From Phyto melanocephala (lineage: Eukaryota; Arthropoda; Insecta; Diptera; Rhinophoridae): DNA of 64,000 bases. Made by a program: the position numbers and the translations under genes. This document shows positions 9,937 through 21,047 of this stretch, piece by piece. Location: the NCBI GenBank assembly GCA_941918925.1, contig OW799234.1:42066412-42130411 (forward strand), in the 5' to 3' direction. The notes beneath the pieces were generated by a model, which made no database searches, was not told the DNA's origin, and saw only the letters and a program-made list of their open reading frames with translations. Position 1 is the first letter of the stretch. The number at the start of each line of letters is the position of its first letter.

Positions 9937-11156
9937 ACTACGGTGTTATGCACAAAGGATACCTCTGAGGTAGATAAAATGGTTGTGGAAGTAAGTGCAA
10001 GCATTGCCGAACTCACCACAGATAAAATAAGAACTCTCTCCGGAGCGCAGCGAAGGAAGACTGCGAAAAAGAAACAGAGAGTAAATAAGAAAGGTCAGCG
10101 GGATGTCCCTAAAGATAAAGACTCATCTACACCCATTTCTACCGAAAAGGGTAAGACGGTTCGATCTCCAGAGGAACAGAACACCGTTGGCAATACTAAA
10201 AAGAAAAAAAGTTACCAGCAGGGAAGTAAAACGGTTAACATTTCCCAACTCCTGAAAGAAGACCCTCCGGCCAATCTGAAAGGAGAAGGAAATGAACCAA
10301 TAGCTTCAACCTCTAAACAGGCGAAAGCGGTAGCTAAAAATACAGGTGATGATGGAACAGCCGGAAAAAAACCCCAACATCATGTAAAAGAAAGCCGGAA
10401 GAAAAATCGGCTAAGGAGCAACCCACGTATGCGAAAGTGGCCAGAAGGAAGATGACAGAGGAGCTATGCTATGCTGTTATCGACTCCAATAGCGCATCGG
10501 GCAAAATTCCAATGGCACATCAGAAAGAAGTAGAGAATGCCATAAATGAGAGGATTGTGCAGTATGTCCTGGAAGCAGATGATAATGCTTCACAAATCCG
10601 TATAGATAGCTGTAGGTTCTCCAGGGAAGTACTGTTTCTACAACTAGAATTAGACACCTACGCACATGTTATGAAAGACCTAGTGGGAGGCATACCAGCC
10701 CCATTGGAGGGTGGCAAACTTGCCATGGTGAAATAGGCCGATATCCCATTCCTAACCAAGGTCTCATTTTTCGTTAAAGGTTGGGGCAGCAAACTTGATA
10801 GCAAAGCCATGCTTAAAATCGTTGGCAAGCAAAATAAAGATCTGGAAGTAGACAAATGGGAGGTTTTCCATCATGAGGAAACTGACGATGGCACCCTGGT
10901 AGTTGCAGGGGTGGATAACCCCTCCATGTCTAACCTCGAGGAGCAAAAAGGGAAGGTGTACTTCGCGAGTACAACTATTTTCTTTAAAGTTGGTAAGACG
11001 CCGATTGGTTGGACACATAATCCAACGGAGAAGAAAGATCCCGACGACGAAGCAAAGGAGGCTAAAGAAGATGAAGGCCACCACGTGGCAATGAAGAGGG
11101 AGGAGTTGGAGATAACTCAATCCCAAGAAGAATCTCTTTTAGCCGAACAACAATGA
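9937..11156 (+). pseudogene. Non-LTR ORF1, 3' part
   Basis: Continues the 1835-2113 frame after the BEL insertion. It is a Lys/Glu-rich stretch (KKTAKKKQRVNKKGQ region near 10050), then a one-base frameshift near 10385-10395, then a more ordered domain from 10437 (MTEELCYAVIDSN...) interrupted by an in-frame TAG at 10734-10736 and continuing to the TGA at 11154-11156. The basic region and the folded C-terminal domain fit a nucleic-acid-binding ORF1 protein (about 500 residues if intact). The stop overlaps the ORF2 start codon. Two lesions show that it is no longer functional. I see no clear CCHC knuckles; the C-terminal domain family could not be named with certainty. Confidence 0.75.
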
Positions 11157-11871
11157 TACTGCTCTTGCAGATCAATCTCCATCGGAGCAGAACGGCTACA
11201 CAAGCTTTGATGGAAAATATAACCAAAGGTAAGATACACATAGTTCTCATTCAGGAACCCTGGACTGTTAAAGACAGAGTCACTGAATTGAATGAGTGTG
11301 ATTACCAATTATTTTATGCTAAAACTGGGTCTCGACCCAGAACATGTATACTTTGTCATAAGGGATTAAATTTTCTTTTTTCCCCAGATTTATCTACAGC
11401 AGACGCCACTACCTTAATACATGGCTCACGCAATTTAATGCTGGCATCGGTGTACCAACCTTCTGATGCTCCGACACTACCACCAACGTCGGATTTAAGA
11501 AGTATAATAGCATCGACAAGGAGAACAGGTAGGAATATTTTAATAGGTTCTGATGCGAACTCGCATCACCTCTCTTGGGGCAGCACGAACTGTAACAAGA
11601 GAGGAGACGCCCTATGGGAATTCCTAAATGCTAATAACTTATTTACCCTTAACTCAGGTAATAAACCTACATTTATTAACAGAATTAGGGAAGAGGTAAT
11701 TGATGTGACTATATATTCAGAAAATTTAATTGATGAAATTTGCGATTGGCACGTATCTAATATGCACTCTTATTCGGATCATCGCTATATTTTTATGACT
11801 TTAACTCATCCGCCACCGGAACCGGTGACTTTTAGGAATAAGGCCAGAACGGACTGGCCAAATTTTAGGTT
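11153..11871 (+). pseudogene. Non-LTR ORF2, endonuclease part
   Basis: ORF2 starts at ATG 11153 overlapping the ORF1 stop. It encodes an APE-type endonuclease: LQINLHRSRTATQAL at the start, IVLIQEPW (catalytic Glu), LASVYQPSDAP, ILIGSDANSHHLSWGS (Asp/Asn pair), and the terminal YSDHRYIFM (SDH motif) near 11775. It nicks target DNA to prime reverse transcription. The frame is cut after an AGGTT at 11867-11871 by a 0.7-kb insertion; the same frame resumes at 12570. Confidence 0.88.
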
Positions 11872-12569
11872 GGTTGGTTGGTTATCGTGGTAGTTCGCTG
11901 CACGCCAACAGTCAAGTAGAGTCTATATGACTCCGTTTTGATAGGACCACATCACTCGTCAGCTTCCAGTGTATCTCAGAATAAAATCCAAGAGTAAGGG
12001 TACTAGATCCACCCCGTGGCCCTGAGGTATCTCAGTAGATAATTCAGTCCAACTTCAGATATCGCAGAGAGGCCATCTAGTATATGTTCGCCCAGAAATC
12101 TGTGTCTCTTAGCCGCCAGTGCAGGACATTCGCAGAAAAAGTGGAAAACCGATTCCTCCTTCTCTCTATCCAGACAACTGCGACAATGGTCGTTCGATGG
12201 GAGTCCGAGCCGACTTGCATGTTTGCCTAACATCCAGTGACCAGTGATCAAGTCAATACCGCCAGCAACCTCGATATGTCCCTCCGACTTCGACTGGTAA
12301 GTTACAATGTACGTCGTGCATCAAAAGAGGGCCACGTAAGCCGTGCCTTCTTACACGTGCTCAGACCACGCCACCTGTTATCGCCTTCCGGAGAAAGTGT
12401 CTGGAGATTCTGCTTTTAATAGTCCCCAACGGGATTGCAACTGCAATTGCATTAGAAATATCCAGAGCAGATCCTCCCCTGGCTAGCTCATCAGCACGCT
12501 CGTTACCATAGAGGCCCTTATGCGCAGGAATCCAAACTAGAGTAACGTCAGCCCGCTGACCAAGCCAAG
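11872..12569 (-). mobile_element. 5'-truncated non-LTR fragment nested in ORF2
   Basis: A 698-bp minus-strand insertion flanked by AGGTT (11867-11871 and 12570-12574), a probable short target duplication. Its 3' end lies at the left and is followed by a (GGTT)n run on the plus strand, i.e. an (AACC)n tail. The 5' truncation inside RNase H is normal for target-primed reverse transcription. Confidence 0.75.
12003..12556 (-). pseudogene. Non-LTR ORF2 C-terminus (RNase H tail and CCHC-like cluster)
   Basis: On the minus strand the first codons encode the end of an RNase H (LVWIPAHKGLYGNERADEL near 12540-12480), followed after frame damage by an 82-codon frame (12251-12003) with CRSCLDREKEESVFHFFCECPAL, the C-terminal Cys/His cluster of I/R1/LOA-group LINEs. 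It belongs to a different family from the surrounding host element, whose corresponding segment reads differently. It is truncated and without a start. Confidence 0.75.
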
Positions 12570-15418
12570 GTTAAGTCTTCAACACAAACTCGAAAATTAT
12601 CTAGAACCGGATGAAAATCTGGACACGATAGATTCGATGGTGGGAAGAATGACTGCCGATTTTAAGGAAACTTTTGAGGAGCATTGTCCACTCCGACAAA
12701 GTCGAACCCCAAAGGAAAAGCCCTGGATGACAGGTGAACTGATTAATCTCAGGAAAGAAACCCGAAGGCTATTTAATAGAGCCTATCGAAAGAAACAATC
12801 AGTATACTGGGACGATTACACTGAGAATCTCAGAATATACAACAAAGCAATAAGAATCGCCAAACGCAGATCCTGGAAGCTTTTTTGCAATCAGGTGGAC
12901 AGCGTGAATGACGTTTCTAGAATTAAGAAATTCCTATCGAAAACCCACACCCAACCGGAAACCCTCGTTGACTCGAACGGGAAAAGGTTGGAGACGATGG
13001 AGGAGACGCTAGGAATACTGATAGAGGCACACTTCCAAACGGAAATGGCGGATGACGGAGAAATTCCACACCCCCATGACGGTAGTGCCACGACGGACAT
13101 AATTATAACCACAAAGATGGTAAGAGAGGCGGTAAATAGTTCTTGCCATATAAGGCACCAGGGCCGGACGGTATTTTTCCGGCTTTCCTACAAAGAAGCA
13201 TTGATCTAATCGATATAAGGCTGGCGAATATTTTTACTACTTGCCTGAAATATGCGAATACCCCTGTGGAATGGAGGGAGGCGAGAGTCGTTTTCATACC
13301 TAAACCAGGGAGGGAAAATTACGCAAATCCTAAAGCTTATAGACCCATAAGCTTAACATCATTCTTATTGAAAACGATGGAGCGTATCGTCGATGGAATA
13401 GTCAGAAGACGATTACCAGGCGATTCAATGAAATTTGGACAACACGCCTATATCAAGGGCAGATCTACTGAGACTGCTCTTCAGGAAGTTGTTTATCATA
13501 TAGAAAGATCCTTCGACCTGAGTTTGTATACCATGGGCGTATTCATAGACACAGAAGGAGCTTTCAATAACGTAATGACCTCGAGTCTTATCGATTCCTT
13601 GGAAAACTTAGGGTTAAGCCATGTCTTAATTGCATGGATTAGCAATATGTTAAGGAACAGATGGATAAATTGTGAGGCAAATGGAGTATGAAGAAGGGAC
13701 AAAGTATGTCGAGGAACCCCGCAGGGAGGTATTTCATCTCCATTATTATGGGTAACTACCATACATAATCTACTGAGGATTCTATCGAACGAGGGATTCA
13801 AGCCTATCTGTTACGCAGATGATGTTGCGATACTGATCAGGGGGACGAATCCAAATTCTTTATGTATGAGAGCAATGGAGGCTTTGAATATATTCTATAA
13901 CTGGGCGAAGGAGCGAGGGCTCAATGTCAACCCGGAAAAGACTGAAATCTGTTTGATTACGAGAAAGAGGAAGATACCGGTGCATAGCTATCCCATCTTT
14001 CGGAATAAGACAATTAAGATTGATAAGAAGGTCAAATACCTAGGAATAGTACTTGATTGGAGACTATCCTGGAAGGACCACATTGAATGTAAAGTGGAGA
14101 AAGCTCAAGGAATATGGGCCCTCTGCAGAAGAGTGATTGGCTCAAAATGGGGCTTAAGCCCAAGGATGACACATTGGCTATATACGAGTGTACTGCGGCC
14201 TACAATTACGTACGCTTCGTTAGTGTGGTGGACATCCTTAGAGAAGAAGGTGAATATAAAAAATCTTCAAAAGATTCAAAGACAGTGCTGCATTAGTATT
14301 TGCGGCGCCATGAGGACCACATCGACAATGGCCATTGATAATATATTATCCATTTGGTCTATTAAGATACAGGTAAAATATGAAGCGGCCTTAGCTGCCA
14401 TAAGATTAATGGCAATAGATGAGTGGCTTATAAGAGAACATAAGACCAGATACCAAAGAATAACGGATATCTTACCGATGGGAAATATTACGGAATTAAC
14501 ATGTGATATAATCCCGATGAGATATGAGAATATTAACTGCATCACTATTATACCGGAAGAGGGAGAATGGGATGAGATAATCAGGATGGGAAACACCCAC
14601 GGAATCGATCTTTACACAGACGGTTCAAAGATTGGTGACCAAACTGGAATGGGCTTATACGACATAAGCCGAAATAGAAGCAAATATTTCCGTCTACCAG
14701 ATCACAACACTATTTTTCAGGCTAAGATCATGGCGATTACGGAAGGAATTAAATGGATAAAGGAAACGAATAGCGAAACTCCGATTCGTATCTTTACGGA
14801 TAGCCAATCAGTGATTAAGACATTGAGAAAGGAGAAAGTTGAATCCCGGAACGTTTTGCAATGCAAGAGTGAGATAAACTCATATGCAAATTTTGAACAT
14901 CTGGAGATAATATCACGGGCTGATTGGAAACGAGAAAGCCGACAAATTATCTAAAATGGGAGCTCTTCTGAGTACTATAACTTTGGAGAACGCCAAACTC
15001 CTTAAACGATTTAAGGATGAACTTAAACGTTGGGTAATGGAGGAACATGTCAGAAAATGGCAAAGCACTGATGTCGGTAAGGTGACAAGAACACTCTGGG
15101 GTGACCCAAATCTTGGGAAATCAAAGGAGATTCTGAGACTAAGTAGACCTACACTTAGGAAATTAACCGGTGTAATTACAGGTCATACGGAGTTGAGAAC
15201 TCATCTAGCTCGCATGAGATTATCTGAGGAGACAACATGTAGAGCTTGTGAGGAAGAGGATGAGACTCTGGTACACTACCTCTGTCATTGTCCTGCGTTG
15301 GGGCATATTAGGCGCAAAAATTTTACAGTGGATACTATGCCGAACTTGGAATACCTGGGGAACTCGAACTGGAGATCCATTAGGCGTTACATTGAGGGGA
15401 CTGGGTTCTTGGACTAGT
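12570..15418 (+). pseudogene. Non-LTR ORF2, RT-RNase H-C-terminal part
   Basis: Resumes ORF2 after the insertion. A frameshift near 13140 precedes the RT core (YKAPGPDGIFPAFLQ, FIPKPGRENY, YRPISLTSF, GTPQGGISPLLW, and CYADDVAIL with catalytic YADD at about 13815). A TGA interrupts at 13689-13691. RNase H follows from about 14600 (DLYTDGSKIG, IFTDSQSV). Near 14925 the expected WVPGH box is missing: the text passes from LEIIS to GLIGNEKADKLS in another frame, indicating a small deletion. The last part has a Cys/His cluster (CRACEEEDETLVHYLCHC) typical of LINE C-termini, ending in TAG at about 15416. Intact ORF2 would be about 1180 residues. Confidence 0.87.
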
Positions 15419-15590
15419 CCGTTATTTATGGGAAATTATGTTTATGGTTTTTGTTTGGGAATTCCGTTTTCCATATGGAGCGCACAACATGCCAACTGGG
15501 CATTAGTGCATACCTGTCATGGGTTTGAGCTTTTATACCATAGTACGCAAATCAATCGAATAGATATTAATCATGAATGATATTAATTTG

Positions 15591-16185
15591 AATGAATTAA
15601 ATTTTCCACATTGTGACGAATAATTTGTTTTGTTTTCCGAATTTTAAAAATAAAAGTTGCGAGACAAATGATATTTTAAAAAAATTGAAAATAAATTTCT
15701 CACCACAATTTAAATATAAAATTCCTTACATGAATCATTCATTCAAAGAACATAATCGAAAAATTAAAAAAAAATCGATTCACAAATAGAATTTTTATTT
15801 TCCTTGAAGAAAAGTTAGCAGCGTTGCCATTGTAGTTTATCATTTTCGTTGTGTTAATGGGAAAAATTTTACCATTTTAGGAATTAAAGAATATATTAAA
15901 AAAATTATAATTTTTAGTTAATATATTTTATGCATGCATGTATGTACGTATGAATCTATGCATGTAAAATATTAAGTGATCAACTAAAAATACAAATAAG
16001 GCTTAGGTATAATAAAACAAAAACTATGAATCTGATTTATCTGATTTTTTCTATTATATTTGTGGAATTTTTACTTGAATCGTAAATTAGTTTTATAAAT
16101 AAATGTACATACAATTTTCGTTCTTTTTTATCCCTAAAAGTTTTTGTTATAAAAACATGTATATTCAAAATTATATAGGCGCCAC
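15591..16185. other. AT-rich spacer
   Basis: No ORF, tRNA or terminal repeat could be supported; short TGTA/TATG runs near 15940-15965. Confidence 0.4.
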
Positions 16186-16189
16186 CGCC

Positions 16190-16645
16190 AAATGTAGGCG
16201 TGCAGCTATGATGGCGTCAAACATCGTATGTATTTCAATTTGGACAGATTTAAGTTGCCAGCCTGCTGTTATTTAATGCTTCAAGCAACTTAGAAAGCAT
16301 TGTGATAGGCTTTGTAAAAAATGTGATTGTATGTGTTACACCGATAATGATTGATATAAAAAGAGACACACAACAATGCGACGGTATAATACATACAAAC
16401 ACATTTTTACAAATACTACGAAAGGCTTGACAAGTAGTTTGATCGTACCTTCACAATATATCAGCCATGAAAAATTATTTCAGTTTATTGTCCCGGCAAC
16501 ACAAGTTTCCGTCGAAAGAGCTTTTAGTGCTCTCTCAATAATATTAACAAAAATGAGATCAAAGCTATCAAAAGATACTATAAACAATTTGCTTTAGTAA
16601 AACTTAATAAGAATTTAATTGAATATGTAACAATAAAAAACGAAA
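16190..16645 (+). pseudogene. hAT transposase C-terminal fragment
   Basis: An open frame from 16376 ends with the hAT dimerisation region: FIVPATQVSVERAFSALSI followed by LTKMRSKLSKDTINNLL, matching the family pattern IPATSA-SERVFS...RSRLS. The TAG at 16595 is probably a frameshift, since KLNKNLIEYV continues in the next frame. The upstream part (16190-16375) is out of frame; ISIWTD near 16230 may be a remnant of the catalytic core. Only the last tenth of the transposase remains. No TIR was found. Confidence 0.7.
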
Positions 16646-16933
16646 CCACGGAACAATTACATAAATATGATATAATATTTATTTTTATATATTTTGTTTT
16701 TATTTAGACTCATATTGTATATATCTTTTTTGAATTACTGTCCGATGAATAAATAAAAATTAAACTAATACAAATCAATAAATTTGTTAAAATTTTATTA
16801 TGAGAATTTTTGTAAAGAATCTTAGGTTAATGCTTGTGGCAACTTGTTTTTTAATTTTTTGGGACATGAATTCATACACAATTTTATTAAGAATGTTAGG
16901 CGCCGGAAGAACAATGTTTCATAGGTATGTTTT

Positions 16934-17386
16934 TATACCCTTCACACAGTGAAAAAGGGTATATATAGGTTTGTCATTCCGTGTGAAATTTCTACAATTT
17001 TCATTTCCGACCCCATAAAGTATATATTTCCTGAAAGCTTATGAATAGGGAAGTCGATTAAGCCCTGTCCGTCTGTCCGTCTGTCCGTCTGTCCGTCTGT
17101 CCGTCTGTCCGTCTGTCCGTCTGTCCGTCTGTCCGTGTGTATGTTGAAATCAACTTTTTGAAGCCCCCCGACATCGCCCGGACCCGCATGAGGTATTAAA
17201 ATGTTGGAAATATTCGGGAGTAGATCGCTATTGAAATTCAGAAAAATCGGTACATAAATAACTGAGATATGAGCAAAAAACCACGACCACCTCGGTTTTT
17301 TTTTAACAATAGACACTAGATGAGCTTATGTTCGAATCCCAGTTGAGACAAAAAATTTTTTTTTTTTTTATTTTTTTCATTTTTTT
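16934..17386 (+). mobile_element. DINE-1/Helentron-like element, 5' part (copy A)
   Basis: Begins with TATACCCTTCACACAGTG and its complementary AAAAAGGGTATA (a hairpin), then the family signature TTTCCGACCCCATAAAGTAT, a GTCTGTCC repeat, and ACCACGACCACCTCG. The 3' end typical of the other copies (GGCACGGCCGAAT...ACTTGTT) is not present; the copy merges into the duplicated block after 17400. Confidence 0.75.
17066..17136. repeat. (GTCTGTCC)n microsatellite inside DINE copy A
   Basis: About nine 8-bp units. Other copies in this window have one to four, so this tract has expanded here. DINE-1 elements are known for a similar internal microsatellite. Confidence 0.9.
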
Positions 17387-17778
17387 TTGTGTTATTTTAT
17401 TTTTTATACGTACTTACATTCAAAAACTCAATTTATAATTTTTTTACAACGGTACGTTTTTGAGCGGATAAAATACTTTATTATAAAGAATAATAATGAA
17501 ACATATAGTAGGTATGTATGTATGTATGTACGCATTTATTTAAAGAAAACAAAATGTCACCGCGGCTTTCGCTGCTAGAGATAACAAAGTAACAACAGCT
17601 ATAACCTTGATCAACGTAGCATGTGTGCGTGTGTAAAAAACCTACATACGAATATTCATTCAAACATATTGCTAATACTTAAATGTATGTATGTATGTAT
17701 GTATATGATTTTTATTTTGTATGAACCTCATATAGGTTGCAAGCACTTTTGTATATTTAAGTTATATAAATATTTATA

Positions 17779-17846
17779 GGATGGTAGTGCAGTGGGTACA
17801 CCACTGAACTATGAAGCTGGTGGTACGCAGTTCGATACCATTAAGT
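17779..17846 (+). ncRNA. tRNA-like sequence, copy 1 (SINE head or tRNA pseudogene)
   Basis: An A-box match TAGTGCAGTGGG (17785-17796) and a B-box match AGTTCGATACC (17829-17839) are spaced as in tRNA genes. ATGGT and ACCAT near the ends could form part of an acceptor stem, but the T stem is poorly paired, so a functional tRNA is unlikely. Confidence 0.5.
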
Positions 17847-19085
17847 GTTTGCTTAATTTTTTTTTTTTACATTTCAATGTTTCATGGTCAATATGAGTAG
17901 AATATGAAATATCATGACTAGCAAAATACGATGCACTATGAAAAAAAAACTAAACTAAATACATATCTATTTTTATGTATTTTTCCCATTGAGTACGTAG
18001 TATACGTTAATACATATTATATATTTTAAATTTCAATAATGTATGCTCTATTACTCTTTACTTTTTCCTTTTTTTAATTATTTTTTTAATTATTTTAATT
18101 AAACTATATATGTACGTAAATTTATTTTTTTTTTACAATGGGATGTTATTTTTATATATGTATGTTTTTTAAGTATGTACGTATTTTATATGAGATGAAT
18201 GAATTTGCCATTGGGAGATTAGTAGCAAAATACGATGCACTATGAAAAAAAAAACTAAACTAAATACATATCTATTTTTATGTATTTTTCCCATTGAGTA
18301 CGTAGTATACGTTAACACATATTATATATTTTAAATTTCAATAATGTATGCTCTATTACTCTTTACTTTTTCCTTTTTTTAATTATTTTAATTAAACTAT
18401 ATATGTACGTAAATTTATTTTTTTACAATGGGATGTTATTTTCATATATGTATGTTTTTTAAGTATGTACGTATTTTATATGAGATGAATGGTGTTACAA
18501 ACTATTGTTATTGCATGACTACACCTTTACTTCTTCTTAATTTTTTTAATTAAACTTGCAAACAAGTGCAAGAAATTACATGCCGTTGGGAGATTAGCGG
18601 TTACATCAATAAACTTCAACTTCGTTGTTGTGTAAAAATTAATTTTTTTCACATAAATACCTAGATACATTCATACAAATGTCCATATAAATTACATTTA
18701 TTTATTTGCATTAAAAAATATTTTTAAATGTAATACCTTATGCTAAATGTAACAACTCTTAAGGAAAATAATAGATTTTTTCAATCTTCCTCTGGTAACT
18801 CTGCTCACAATATTTTTCAATCTTCCTCTGGTAACTCTGCTCACAATATTTAAAGAAAACAAAATGTCACCGCGGCTTTCGCTGCTAGAGATAACAAAGT
18901 AACAACAGCTATAACCTTGATTCAACGTAGCATGTGTGTGCGTGTAAAAAACCTACATACGAATATTCATTCAAACATATTGCTAATACTTAAATGTATG
19001 TATGTATGTATATGATTTTTATTTTGTATGAACCTCATATAGGTTGCAAGTACTTTTGTATATTTAAGTTATATAAATATTTATA

Positions 19086-19153
19086 GGATGGTAGTGCAGT
19101 GGGTACACCACTGAACTATGAAGCTGGTGGTACGCAGTTCGATACCATTAAGT
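19086..19153 (+). ncRNA. tRNA-like sequence, copy 2
   Basis: Same sequence as at 17779-17846, carried in the second unit of the tandem duplication. A box and B box are preserved. Confidence 0.5.
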
Positions 19154-19714
19154 GTTTGCTTAATTTTTTTTTTTTACATTTCAATGTTTCATGGTCAATA
19201 TGAGTAGAATATGAAATATCATGACTAGCAAAATACGATGCACTATGAAAAAAAAAACTAAACTAAATACATATCTATTTTTATGTATTTTTCCCATTGA
19301 GTACGTAGTATACGTTAATACATATTATATATTTTAAATTTCAATAATGTATGCTCTATTACTCTTTACTTTTTCCTTTTTTTAATTATTTTAATTAAAC
19401 TATATATGTACGTAAATTTATTTTTTTACAATGGGATGTTATTTTTATATATGTATGTTTTTTAAGTATGTACGTATTTTATATGAGATGAATGAATTTG
19501 CCATTGGGAGATTAGTAGCAAAATACGATGCACTATGAAAAAAAAAACTACACTAAATACATATCTATTTTTATGTATTTTTCCCATTGAGTACGTAGTA
19601 TACGTTAATACATATTATATATTTTAAATTTCAATAATGTATGCTCTATTACTCTTTACTTTTTCCTTTTTTTAATTATTTTAATTAAACTATATATGTA
19701 CGTAAATTTATTTT

Positions 19715-20547
19715 TATACCCTTCACACAGTGAAAAAGGGTATATATAGGTTTGTCATTCCGTGTGAAATTTTACAATTTTTATTTTCGATAAGTATAAA
19801 GTATATTTTTTCTGAAAGCTTATGAATAGGGGAGTCGATTAAGCTCTGTCAGTCTGTCCGTGTGTATGTTGAAATCATTTTTTTGAAGCCCCCCGACATC
19901 GCTTGGACCCGGGTGAGGTATTTAAATATCAGAAATATTCGGGAGTAGATCGGTATTGAAAATCAGAAACATTGGTACATAAACAACTGCGATATGAGCA
20001 AAAACCCACGACAACCTCGTTTTTTTTTTTACAAAAACAACATTACAACAACAACATACATACATACAAACGTGTATACTGGTTAGAGAAAACGTAGATC
20101 CCAGCTGAGCCAAACAATTTTTTTTTTTATTTTTTTTATATTTTTTTTTTAATTTTTTTTATAATTTTTTTATTTTTTATTTAATGTCTTATATATATTT
20201 TTATTATTATTTTTTTTTTCATTTTTTTTTTATATATTTTTTTTTAATTTTTTTTTTATTTATTTATTTTTGTTTTATATTCAAAATATATATTTTAATT
20301 ATTTTTTTTTTAAATTTTTTTTAAAATTTTTTTTTTAAATTTTTTTTTAAATTTTTTTAAATTTTTTTTTTTTTATTTTTTTTTAACATACATACGTAAA
20401 TTTATAATTTTACAATGGGATGTTTTTTATATGTATGTACGTATTTCATATGGGATGAATGGTGATAAAAACTACTGTTATTGCATGACTACACGTTGTG
20501 AAGGGTATATAAGATTCGGCACGGCCGAATATAGCGCTCTTACTTGT
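19715..20547 (+). mobile_element. DINE-1/Helentron-like element, complete (copy B)
   Basis: 5' end TATACCCTTCACACAGTG, signature GACCCGGGTGAGGTA, the CAACAACAACATACATACAT tract, a long T/A homopolymer-like centre (20117-20390), then ATTCGGCACGGCCGAAT hairpin and ACTTGTT 3' end. It is non-autonomous, with no ORF. It interrupts the fourth 0.3-kb module. Confidence 0.88.
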
Positions 20548-20656
20548 TGTTTTTGTATTTCTTGCATTCATAAAAGCAATACTTCTAATTGTGAGTTGGT
20601 TTTTTAAACTGCTAAGCGGTACACAAACATCATACTTACAAACATTACACGTATAC

Positions 20657-21047
20657 AGTTGGATTCCGGTAAGGGAAATTGATAATTAAAGGATTTATTT
20701 TTTTGGCTTATGCAAGATTTTCATTAATAAAAAACTTTGGACAAATTGAAACCATTTTGGTTAAATAGATTTTCTACTTTTTATATTGTTTTAAACAAAA
20801 TAAGAGAAAATGTTGCACTACAGTGCAACAAATTAGCTGTAGCATTGTATTTCGCCGTATATTAATAAGAAATTTTTTCTACTAAGCAATGTTTCCTTTA
20901 TTGAAGTTTGTAGCTTTAAAAACATAAAAGCTGTAAAACTGATTTTCCCTTAAACGAACTCATTTTCTTTAAAATATAGTAAATATATTTAATTGTAGTT
21001 AAGTGATTTCTTCAATTAAACGGCGGCAGCTTAACCGAATTCGACTG
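20657..21047. mobile_element. TA-flanked MITE (Tc1/mariner-type ends)
   Basis: CAGTTGGATTCCGGTAAG at the left and the reverse complement of CAGTCGAATTCGGTTAAG at the right form an imperfect 18-bp inverted repeat; both ends are flanked by TA. The 391-bp interior has no ORF. Confidence 0.7.

Larger units (their letters stand above)
1600..15590 (+). mobile_element. LOA/I-group-like non-LTR retrotransposon with two nested insertions
   Basis: A plus-strand non-LTR element with ORF1 (starting 1835) and ORF2 (11153-15418) whose stop and start overlap as ATGA at 11153-11156, an arrangement used for termination-reinitiation in many LINEs. ORF2 carries APE endonuclease, reverse transcriptase, RNase H and a C-terminal CCHC-like cluster, a combination seen in the I/LOA/R1 group. 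The 5' end is placed near 1600 because a GC-rich leader (GGACGCGTCCCCAGG at 1621) starts there; the 3' end, shortly after the ORF2 stop, is not precise. Without the BEL (2114-9936) and the fragment 11872-12574 the element would be about 5.4 kb, near normal length. Several stops and frameshifts make it inactive. Confidence 0.82.
17541..19714 (+). repeat. 1.3-kb tandem duplication with internal 0.3-kb repeats
   Basis: TAAAGAAAACAAAATGTCAC occurs at 17541 and 18851; the following sequence is repeated at an offset of about 1300 bp until a DINE insertion at 19715. Inside each unit a roughly 300-bp module starting TAGCAAAATACGATGC occurs twice (17919, 18222; 19226, 19516). The module ends resemble the 3' half of the DINE elements (ACAATGGGATG, GAGATGAATG). 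The second unit is cut by DINE copy B. Confidence 0.85.

Noticed and set aside
16942..17316. 124-codon minus-strand frame with a repeated Arg-Thr-Asp-Gly motif
   Set aside because: Produced by the GTCTGTCC microsatellite within a DINE copy; similar shadows occur at 38131-38551.
17779..17846. Functional tRNA gene
   Set aside because: T stem does not pair and the acceptor is incomplete; kept as tRNA-like only.
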